Notes under the pieces: generated by a model
Database searches by the model: none
What the model saw: the letters and a program-made list of their open reading frames with translations, nothing else
What the model was told of the DNA's origin: nothing
In this document: in pieces, positions 55,381 through 64,000 of the stretch
Position numbering within the stretch: the first letter of the stretch is position 1
Layout of the letters: every line of letters begins with the position of its first letter
Translations under genes and position numbers: made by a program
Assembly (NCBI RefSeq): GCF_011745365.1
Contig: NW_024468910.1
Coordinates: forward strand, 5,319,172-5,383,171
Direction: 5' to 3'
Source of the DNA: Cryphonectria parasitica EP155
Lineage: Eukaryota; Ascomycota; Sordariomycetes; Diaporthales; Cryphonectriaceae
Length of the DNA stretch: 64,000 nt

Positions 55381-57327
55381 ATGGCACGGTACCAGTACAC
55401 GCCTCTGTCCAAGACCCCTGGAAGAGACTCGATCAGACTTGCAACGATCTATTCAGGAGTCGGTCACGATGATGTGGTTGTCAGCCTCCACACTGAAGAC
55501 TTCACACCGGAGGATCCGCCCAATTACGAGGCTCTTTCATATGTCTGGGGATCCATGAAGTCACGCAAAGTCGTCTACGTTGGGTCTTCGGACAAGAAAA
55601 CACTGCGGGTCACGAAAAATTTACAAATCGCCCTACAAAATCTACGCTATCCTGACAAGGAACGCGTCATGTGGATTGATGCACTCTGTATCGACCAGTC
55701 CAATAACGTTGAAAAGGGCCCCCAAGTCGCCCTGATGGGCCACTTGTTTGAGTGTGCATCCCGAGTCGTGGTCTGGCTGGGCCCAGAAGAAAATGGAAGT
55801 GGTCTCGCCATGGAGCGTCTGGCGCACATCGGTTCGCAAATCCATGTGGACTGGGGAGGTGTCCACCGCATTTCTCCTGCCGGGGACGTTGAGGGTGTCG
55901 ACCGTACCGTAGCTGATCCAAAGGTCGATCTGCCAATGGATACAGCTCAGTCGATGGCAGTAGCCCACCTGCTACATCGAAAGTGGTTTGACAGACTCTG
56001 GATACGTCAAGAGATCTTCGTGGCCGAGAACAGAGCCATTGTGCGCTGTGGTCCTCATGAGGTGCCTTGGCCAATTTTCCGGAAAGCCCTTCGCCTCATC
56101 TACTCTAAGCGGCCCAAACCGGGCAATGCGCTTCACCTGCTAGGGAATCGTCTCACAACAATCGGAGGCTTTGTATTCCAGATGAGATGGACTGAGATCC
56201 TGACTATACGACAATCATTCCAACATGCCCTCTGCTCAGATCCCCGCGATCGTATATATGGCATTAGAGCCCTACTTCCCCGCGACCAAAGAGATTTATG
56301 CGGAACTCCAGACTATACGAAATCAACTGTCGAGGTATACTGTAACCTTGCTCAGAAATATATTACAACATATCCCAATGGACTCACCATCCTCCGCAAT
56401 TGCGAACCCTCCCCAGGTTGGCAGGGCCCGTCTTGGGTACCCGATTGGTCAACAAAAGCAAGCTTCTTTTGGAGACATCATACCTGCGCATCCTCACAGA
56501 TTCAAGGCTGGTTCAAGTTCCCGAATGCTGGAACCATCCGGGTTCTTGCAGCATCAGTAACAGTCGTGAAGGACATGCGCTCGGTACCTCAATTCTACAC
56601 CCGCAATTGGGAAATAGGCGCCGCTTTTCTGTGTAGCATTGCAGATCCATCTTGTCAAACCACGTCGTATCCCTCTGGGGGATCGCTCATGCGTGCAATC
56701 GCCAGAACAATCGTGGCCGGCGCACTTTCTGAATTCACGCATGTACAGGATGGCACCTATCCTACAACAGAGATTGCAGAATCGGTTTTGACCAACGTTG
56801 TTTCTGGAGTAGCTCTTGTAGAAAAAGACCAGAACATGGGAAGTGACGCGCAAAGGTTCTTCAAGAGAATGGACTGGGGATCGGGCGGGAAGGCCTTCAT
56901 CCGGGGCACAGGCGAATACGTCGGCGTGGTGCCTCCCTCAACAAGAGTCGACGATGAGATATTCGTTATAGTGGGCTGTCAGCAGCTCCTCGTGTTGAGA
57001 AAACATTCCGGGGGTAATGAACGGTATTCTATAGTCGGCGAATGCTATGTGGAAGGGTGTGCGCGGGGGGAGCCTCTCCTGGGGAGATTGCCGGATCACG
57101 TCGGGTTCAGCATAATTCGAAACCGGAGTATGGTTGGAGAGTCGCGACGTTTCAGAGATTTGAGGTCTGGAGACTTATTCTGCGAGGATCCACGTCTTGG
57201 AAGTCTCGGAGTCGAGCTTGAAGAATTCCGTGCCAGGCTTGCTAAGGATCCCGAAGCAATGCTGGACGTAGCGCCTGAAGTATTGCGGGCGCGTATAAAG
57301 GGCTTGAAGTATATTGACCTAGTTTAG
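55381..57327 (+). CDS. HET domain protein (heterokaryon incompatibility)
   Basis: Single exon, 648 residues. HET domains are TIR-related modules that trigger cell death on fusion of incompatible hyphae. All three HET blocks are seen: YEALSYVWGS (about 49-58), the middle block with RVMWIDALCIDQ and HLFECASRVVVWLGPEE, and the third with WFDRLWIRQEIFVAE. The C-terminal half has the usual features of the family: the FQHALCSDPRDRIYGI block, WQGPSWVPDWS, and near the end a module with DDEIFVIVGCQQLLVLRK. No NACHT or repeat domain is fused. The frame is open and intact across the full length, so the gene looks functional. The first ATG was used. Confidence 0.92.
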   Translation: MARYQYTPLSKTPGRDSIRLATIYSGVGHDDVVVSLHTEDFTPEDPPNYEALSYVWGSMKSRKVVYVGSSDKKTLRVTKNLQIALQNLRYPDKERVMWIDALCIDQSNNVEKGPQVALMGHLFECASRVVVWLGPEENGSGLAMERLAHIGSQIHVDWGGVHRISPAGDVEGVDRTVADPKVDLPMDTAQSMAVAHLLHRKWFDRLWIRQEIFVAENRAIVRCGPHEVPWPIFRKALRLIYSKRPKPGNALHLLGNRLTTIGGFVFQMRWTEILTIRQSFQHALCSDPRDRIYGIRALLPRDQRDLCGTPDYTKSTVEVYCNLAQKYITTYPNGLTILRNCEPSPGWQGPSWVPDWSTKASFFWRHHTCASSQIQGWFKFPNAGTIRVLAASVTVVKDMRSVPQFYTRNWEIGAAFLCSIADPSCQTTSYPSGGSLMRAIARTIVAGALSEFTHVQDGTYPTTEIAESVLTNVVSGVALVEKDQNMGSDAQRFFKRMDWGSGGKAFIRGTGEYVGVVPPSTRVDDEIFVIVGCQQLLVLRKHSGGNERYSIVGECYVEGCARGEPLLGRLPDHVGFSIIRNRSMVGESRRFRDLRSGDLFCEDPRLGSLGVELEEFRARLAKDPEAMLDVAPEVLRARIKGLKYIDLV

Positions 57328-58027
57328 CTCTATGAACACCAGCTTCTAATCAAATGCACTACTTAGGTAGTATCCTTGTGAAGCATGCTCCAGCTTATTG
57401 CAAAGCATGTTTAAGGTTTACTGAATAAGCACAGTGTTGTAAATTCTTGATACAAATCACGGAACAGGCCCAAAGCAACAAGATTCATGTGCTATGACTT
57501 GCAGTATACTTGAGATTTGATTTCGACTTAAGTAGGATAATGTTGTTCAGAGGAATATTGAATTCAGTGTTTTATAGCTTTCATCTATTCACACCTTCTT
57601 AAATTCCGTTGCTCGAATCTTTCAGGTTTAATACCACATATGATTTCGAATTGTGATCCAGTATTCTGATGTTGCCCAATCTTGAATATCTTGAATCTCA
57701 TTAACTTGTTATTCTTGGTCTTGTCAGAAGTCTTGAAGCCGAAGTGGGAAATCGCAGCATCGCTCGCAGGGTGAATGGCAGAAATGACGGAGAAAGTTAC
57801 ATCTTTCACTGTTGCTTAGAAAATTGACTGCATCCTTCGTCTCAAACACATCCCAACACTAGAAATCAAAGCACGGAAATCCTTGGACATCAGCCAAATA
57901 GGCGCCATCACACACGCTTCAAAATTATGGCCTCCGTGAAATTATAGTGTCTCTAACAGAAACCAAGTCTAACATTAACATATCCACTCTTTATTAAAAT
58001 GCTCTTGGATTTCTCACCACTTGTGAT
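57328..58027. other. Convergent intergenic region
   Basis: AT-rich sequence between the HET gene and the MFS gene. The 74-codon minus-strand frame at 57585-57809 is not supported by any motif. Confidence 0.55.
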
Positions 58028-59617
58028 TTATGCTACCTGTCTGCTATGTCCAATAGTGGCAAGGTGAAATTTACTTACACCACGTACACGTGCTCCGTAC
58101 TTGAAGAATACCAACGGCAGCAGCGCCATCGCCAATGCCACAAAACCTAGGACACTTGTCGCCCACGGCGTTCCCATCGTCTCGTACATGTCTTCTGCAA
58201 AGACAGCAAATCCAGCACCAAACAATGACCGTAGCAACGAGTTCGCAGCTAGTGCACTTGTGCTGTACTCAGCATAGCAATCAGTCAGGTACGCGGTAAT
58301 CCCGAGGAACAACATAACCAAGCCAAAGCCGAACGGCACGCCAGCTACAACGCTCCACTCCCAAGGTGTCGGGGGCAAGGCGGTCCAGCCGAACCAGAAA
58401 AGACCCAGGGGTAAGAGCCATGCCACGATGATGAGGTGCGGTAGACGTGCTTCTGGCTGTGAGCCCCCCAGCGCACCCAGTTTGCGGACGTAGTGGGCGT
58501 GGACACGATTGACCAAGGGAGAGAGTGTGGCTGCGAGGGCCATACCAAGACCAATGCCGAGGAATGAGAGCCCTGAGATGCTCAGAGACCAGCCACGGGT
58601 ATTCTGGAACACGACGGGGTAGGCTGTGAAATCGAGGAAGAGAACGCCGTATATGAAGGCCATGTATAGAGACAGTGAGATGAGGATGGGCTCAGTAAAA
58701 AGCATGATCCATGGTCGCGTAAGGCTGACGGCGAAGCGAGTTTTCAGAGATTGTCGGTGTTGACCTACGAACCCCGATTTGAATCTCTCCTCGCGCTCAA
58801 GTTTCTGCTGGAGTAGCTTCGGCGGGTAGGTTTCGGGCAGTGCTATGACTGCGAGGCAATATATCGCGCCAGACACGATCAAAACAACCCAGAAGTTCCA
58901 TCTCCATGATACATACTGTGTCAGAATGCCACCGATGATAGGTGCAAGCACGGGACCACAGAAGCTGGCGACTGTGAAAAAGGCCAAGGGAACGGAGCGT
59001 TGCGAATCGGGCCACATGTCGATTATTGACCCTCCAGAGTTGGCAACGCTGGGAGACCCGGAGAAGCCCGCGATGAAACGAAAGATAAGAAAAGCCGCTA
59101 TGTTTGGTGAAAGCGCACACCCCAGGTTTGCCAAGCAGAAGGCCAGAAACGTGGAGTAGTATATAAAATTCCTTCCTCTGCGAAAAGGGGGCATATGAGA
59201 ACTTGAACACTATTCTGAGGTATCATTTTACTCACAATACCTCAGCCAAAGGAGCAAAGAGAAATGGCCCAAAGCCAAAGCCAATCAGGTACATGGTAGC
59301 GCCCAATGTGGAGGCCGTCCTTGAGGTGTTGAAGTCTTCAGCAATTGCGTGAATGGCAGGAGTGTGTACGCTTGAGCTGAATCCAACTATGCCAGCCATG
59401 CCAACAACAATGCCTGTGTAAACCCCTATCTGAAGTCGTCAGTCTCCGCAGCGATAGTCTGACAAGCATTTGGCCCTTGGTCTGTCCACTCACATTTTGA
59501 CAAAATGGACCAATTGACTGGGTTTTCTACCCCACTCAAGCTTCTCACCGCATTAGCCTCGACCTGGTACTCCTCCTCTGAGGTAGCTTTCTTGGAGGCT
59601 GAGCCAGGGCTCTCCAT
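58028..59617 (-). CDS. MFS transporter, DHA1 (drug:H+ antiporter/polyamine) type
   Basis: Three exons on the minus strand, 59617..59494, 59425..59236 and 59177..58028 (introns 68 and 58 bp), give 487 residues. The product is a predicted 12-TM proton-antiport efflux carrier. The N-terminal signature of fungal DHA1 proteins is complete after splicing: ENPVNWSILSKW, with the Trp codon split by intron 1. Then TPAIHAIAEDF and MYLIGFGFGPFLFAPLAEV follow; the second intron lies just after EV. FRFIAGFSGSPSVANSGGSIIDMW is the conserved motif C region and APIIGGILTQYVSWRWNFW follows it. The canonical GRR after APLAEV reads LGRNF, a small departure. The substrate is unknown; it faces away from the amine oxidase gene. 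Confidence 0.9.
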
Positions 59618-61188
59618 GTTGACGAATCTGGGCTTGTAGTACTGTTAGCGGTGTTAAAGGCTGACCATGTACTGTGAATCCGATCTCGTAGGCCCTGCCC
59701 AGGTGAGAAGCAAATATATATCCCCAGAACAAAGAAAGGGCCAATACAGTTGCAAAGCTGATGTGATGTCATACTGAAGCAAAACAGTGTTCTGGGCTGA
59801 GCACGAAGTGGTGAGGCAAGATCAATAAGAGTAAGAAATGATGTCATGCAGCACGCTTCAGTCCCAGTTGGGTGTTTTGTCAGCTCACCAGAATGCCTGC
59901 AGGGCACGTCCAGACTACCTGGGTACTCATGTGCACCTGCACTGAGCAGATCCCCAAACTATCCATCCTTCGAAGGTTGGCATACGGCTGAACGGGTGAA
60001 AGAGAAACAACAAACAAATAAAATTAAACATCTGATTGGATCTGAATAAGTACTTATAGATATGGATTTAATTTGCATTTTCTTCATGTACAGTAAACTG
60101 AAAAGATGAAGACTGTGGAAATATGGTTTACTGAGCTAAGTCATATCAAGATCATGCTAGCAAGCATAATCTGGGCTGGCTGTGTATTGACAAAGACTCT
60201 TTGTGTGAATAGCTTTACGCAAGTGGAATTTACGCCGCTCTCTGCACCCTCTGTTGCCAATCAGAACCAAGTTTTCTTTGCATGACTGCAGTTGTGGCCA
60301 CATGCAGAAACGAACAGAAGGATTCTGCAGCTCCCCATTTTGAGAGTATTAAGCGAAAGTTTTACGTAACTGTTTACTTTAATGCTTCCTATTTTGTTCT
60401 GGTCACCTGACGATCATCACAAGGGTGAATTAGATGACACTGCTGCCCTCTGAGCAGGCTTCATCAGGCCAGCAGAATGTGTTCGAAACACCACAAGGCA
60501 ATTTGCTTACTCGCACCATGCAAGACGCAACGGAAATCTGGAAGTTTGCATAGCCTGCCTAGCCCAAGTAGGCTTCATTAAGCTAGTTACAAGGTTATTC
60601 GCCTAATCCTTCACCATGTAAAATGTAAGCGAAGCTGAAAGTTTTGAGCATAGGTGATATGCAACAACATCACGTCATAAAAAATTGCGTAAAGCCTCAT
60701 GTTGAGAAAACTTTGTGATCGGCATTGAAAGTGATTGAGATGCAAACTGGGAGCACCTTAACAGGTATCATCAGGCACTTTGGCTCTCGCTTGCTGCCAA
60801 AAAAAGTCATCTACTCGCTCCTACAACATGCAAGATGCGAGCGAGCCTTGGAAGTTCTGAATCTTTTCCTAATTCAAAACAACAACACGTTCCAGGGGAT
60901 GCATGTAAGCCCATCCTACGATGAGTCCGCCAATGAGGTTTTGAAAATCTCATCGCCACAAACGTCATTCTGCTGCTGTCTCCAGACGTGCAAAACGCCG
61001 CTGGAAGAGCAAGATTTGAGCGGAAAACGGCCCATCGTGAGATTTGTCGTGAGAATGGCGGAACTGTCGGCGGACCATAAATTGGACGAGTATTTCCCTG
61101 TGACTGGAAAGAGGTAGAGGCTGGTATCGTCCATCTTCTTTTGCAACATCAGTCTCCAAAGCACACTATACATTCAGTCTCCCGAAAC
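59618..61188. promoter_or_regulatory. Divergent upstream region of MFS transporter and amine oxidase
   Basis: A 1.57-kb head-to-head interval. Three diverged copies of a ~45-base motif lie at about 60505-60552, 60595-60647 and 60808-60860. A 130-codon frame (60725-61117) overlaps the third copy and is not recognised as a gene. Confidence 0.45.
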
Positions 61189-62778
61189 ATGATGCAAGTC
61201 GGAATCGTTGGCGGCGGCATCGCCGGCCTGTATACGTCACTGCTGTTGAAGCAACAAGGCCACTCAGTGGCCGTCTTCGAGTCCAACAGTAGAGTAGGTG
61301 GCAGAATCTACACTCACTACTTCAAAACGTCCGGGAAGGGTCATGATGCCTTCTTTGAGGCTGGTGCCATGCGTATTCCTCTTTCACCACTGCATTCATG
61401 CGTGTTCGACATGGTTCGATATCTCAACGAACACGACCTCGCCGGAGACAAGATCGAGTTCATCCCGTACGTCCTGCAACATCCCAACAACAAAATCTAC
61501 CTCCAGGGCCGGGTCTGGGATGCTACGGATAAATCACTTGGTGCTTCGATGGGGTTACCTGAAGGGTTCCACGGAAAAACTGCGCGGGAGCTTCTATTCC
61601 AGGTCATGAGCCCCTGGATTGATCTTCTCAGCGAAAATCTTGAGCGTGGACTAATTGCAGTCCTTCGTTACGACCACATGACATTCCGGCAATACCTCCG
61701 TGATATTGCAGAGTGGCCGGATGAAGTCATCGACTTCGTGGAGCTCGTGATGAGCCAGACGAGCCAATATGACCAAGGCTTCACTGACTTGGTCCTGCAG
61801 ACCATGCACTTTGCTAACCCCGGTAAGTTGTGACAGTCAGCCTCCGAACCGAATTAGCCAGTGATGTTCTAATCGACCTTATCCACAGAATGGGTAACTG
61901 TGAAAGGAGGACTGACCTGCATCACGGATGCAGCAGCGAAGGCACTTGGGCCGTCCAGTGTCTTTCGAAATGCGCCTGTGACGGAGATCCACGAGCTTCC
62001 CGACGGCAAGTTGGAGCTCGTGATTGAAGGTATTGCTCCCCATAAAAGGCTCTTCGACAAGATCATTTTAGCTCTGCCTCCCGCAGCCATTCAGAACATT
62101 CGAGTACGGCCCAAGTGGTCCTTCATGAAGGAGCGTGCCATCCAGGCAATTCACGAAGGCCCACTGTACAAGATGGGCCTGCATTTCCAGACCAGGTTCT
62201 GGGAACAGACAGCATCACCTTGCTTTGGCGGCCAGACGCAGACGGACCTCCGTATCAGATGGATCGTCTATCCATCCAACGATCTGGGCTCCTCAGATAC
62301 CGGTTGTCTCATGGTCTACGCGGGCATGACGGACGCGCTTCGCTGGAGCTGGACCACACGGCAGCAGCGAGTGAAGTTGGCTTTGGAAGATCTGAACACC
62401 TTTTTCCGCCATCAAGGAGTTGACGTGTACAGCCAGTTCATTGAGGCTTTTGACGTACACTGGCCCAGTGAGGTTGGTGGCGGTAACACGATGTACCTTC
62501 CCGGTCAATTCACGAGATTCCACGACGTAATGAAGCAACCAGAAGGCAACATCTACTTTGCGGGAGAACACATCTCACGGCATCATACCTGGGTCGCCGG
62601 AGGTATTGAGTCTGCTCATCAAACTGTGGAACAACTTCTGGGAGGCATGCCACTCCCAGTCTTGGGTTCAGTTGACACGCCCCCGGTGGCCCCAGTTCCC
62701 CTGAACCATCTGGATATCGAGAAGAATCACAATGAAATGTTGGATGCAGATACAAGAATCGCAGTGAAGGGGTCATGA
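61189..62778 (+). CDS. Flavin amine oxidase (L-amino acid oxidase-like)
   Basis: Two exons, 61189..61822 and 61889..62778, with a 66-bp intron, give 507 residues. Predicted FAD enzyme that deaminates an L-amino acid or amine with release of H2O2. The N-terminus is an intact dinucleotide-binding motif (VGIVGGGIAGLYTSLLLKQQGHSVAVFE), followed by RVGGRIYTHYF, the second FAD-binding element. The intron joins NPG-EWVTVKGGL, a substrate-side segment common to fungal L-amino acid oxidases. C-terminal FAD contact is IYFAGEHISRHHTWVAGGIESAHQTV. No signal peptide is present, so it is likely cytosolic. An in-frame upstream region to 61141 lacks an ATG and MMQVGIV begins the fold, so 61189 was chosen. 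Monoamine oxidase-like activity is the alternative. Confidence 0.88.
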
Positions 62779-64000
62779 GATCTAATACGGCTCGTGCACA
62801 AAGGAGAAGACACTAAGAGTCAGAATCTGGGTGTGGTGTACAGCAATCTCAGAGATCACGTTAGCGATCTTACGAATTCGGCTATTTTTCTCTTTTCTAT
62901 ATCATCCATGCTTACCTCTATGAAAACCCAAGATTTTTCGGCTGTCGATTGAAGCTGAGTCTACGTATAAGGCTAATATAGCGCCTGTCGCTTGTACGGA
63001 TTGTTTTTGAAGAGTGAGTCCCAAGAGAGGTGGCGAAATAAAATTTCATGGCCATCACAAGAGCTCCGTGAATATATCATGACTATACTCTACCAATGAA
63101 GAGACTTTCCAAGTCCACAGCCCATCCGAAGCATATTGCCATATCATCTAATAGTTTGCCTCTCTCAGATCACCGTTTCACAGAGCGAGTCCCATATATC
63201 GACATCCAGCCTGCTACCGAAGCTCTGTAGAGGGACAGATTTAGTCTTACAGCTTCTGTTACTTGCAGTGTTGGGGATACTGCGGACGCCTATCTCGTCG
63301 TGTGCACATTGAACAACTGGGCTAAGAACCTCAGCATCAACTTTCGACCTGAAGACCCGCTAATTCCCTGGTGACAAAACTACACGCAATTGGTTACGAG
63401 ACACGGCTGAACCCCCCTACTTTGCACTTTGTTTATATATGGGCCGACTGTCAAGAGTGTCAGGATAAGAAAGTGTTTCAGGAGCCACAGTCGATGCAAG
63501 TAACCTCCTGCGAGTCCGAAAGCACGGTAAAAATCCCCATCAACTGCATTCAGCTGTATTTTGACGAAGTTGCCAAACAGGTGGAAAACAAGGACACAGC
63601 TACGAAAGTGCGTAATACTGATACAAAGAAAGCCAAATTAGAGGAGGCTCTCAAGATAGCGTTACCAGGAGTTCCTCCTAAACGCAGAGCAATAGAACTC
63701 TATTGTTGCGGTGCAGACCAGGTGCTTACGGGATCAGATCAACGTTGCAACCGATCCAACGATTCTAATTGGTGCTTCTGTTTCGGTTCATTCTTCCGTT
63801 GGTGAGATTGGCGTTTGTACAAACAACGAACAGTTCAAGTGTCATAGCCTGCATCATGCATGGGTATGCTGACAGCGTGTCGACCTCGGATTGGATACAA
63901 GAAGCTAGAGGTTCAACGAAAATGGTCTGGCATCGGCTCTGCTGGCGAAAATGGAAGATCTCCGGCGAGGAAGACGCGGACCATGGAGATGTCGCTTTCG
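62779..64000. other. End of window, no confident gene
   Basis: A plus-strand frame ends at 63805 and encodes, from Met 63494, a Lys/Glu-rich stretch (KKAKLEEALKIALPGVPPKRR) of unknown family. It could be an exon of a gene continuing beyond the window, but nothing decisive supports it. Confidence 0.4.

Noticed and set aside
60725..61117. 130-codon plus-strand frame before the amine oxidase
   Set aside because: It overlaps a diverged repeat, has no recognised motif and no splice link to the oxidase.
63371..63805. 144-codon frame at the window end
   Set aside because: It starts at a GTG, has no recognised family, and could only be judged with sequence beyond the window.

Overview
The window looks like nuclear DNA of a filamentous ascomycete (Pezizomycotina, probably Sordariomycetes). 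Coding exons are interrupted by short introns of about 50-110 bp with GTAAGT-like donors and CTAAC/CTGAC-like branch sites. The gene families are typically fungal: HET, PTH11-like, gEgh16, a HAD-like terpene cyclase and GH49 dextranase. No bacterial operons, rRNA, convincing tRNA or CRISPR array were seen. Gene models below were spliced by hand from reading frames and splice motifs. Family names rest on recognised motifs, not on database searches.

Left part (1-31.3 kb), mostly conserved genes: sugar transporter (1728-3440), JAC1/HscB-type iron-sulfur co-chaperone (4082-4957), secreted gEgh16-like protein (5612-6346, minus), a 2.9 kb stretch without a supported gene, SNF2-type helicase (9239-12670, minus), three-exon NACHT/STAND protein (13371-16851, minus), secreted-looking SET protein (17678-19087, minus), FAN1 nuclease (19540-22170, minus), COMPASS subunit SDC1/DPY30 (22687-23764), RPS13/uS15 (24350-25289, minus), U2AF65 (26459-28312, minus), OGG1 (29084-30401) and a small lipid-anchored-type protein (30750-31233, minus).

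Right part (31.8-64 kb), accessory in character. It opens with a 1.25 kb AT-rich element that has about 100-bp inverted ends built of tandem GGGGTAC units. Then follow a Cys-rich membrane-anchored protein (33277-34061), GH49 dextranase (35368-37289), a HAD/class II terpene cyclase fusion (37427-39049, minus), a PTH11-like receptor (42027-43721, minus), a C2H2 zinc-finger protein (45313-46271, minus), an unrecognised two-exon gene (49188-49805, minus), a membrane protein (50747-52030), an F-box protein (52881-54092, minus) with a copy of its 3' tail nearby, a broken gene (54117-54653, minus), a HET protein (55381-57327), a DHA1-type MFS transporter (58028-59617, minus) and a flavin amine oxidase (61189-62778). 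Spacing is wide and there are several relics.

Functionally, the left half holds housekeeping work: Fe-S assembly, DNA repair (FAN1, OGG1), H3K4 methylation, splicing and translation. The right half holds environment-facing or self/non-self functions: polysaccharide degradation, terpenoid formation, surface sensing, efflux, amine oxidation and HET. The terpene cyclase has no P450 or other tailoring enzyme beside it, so it looks like a stand-alone gene here.
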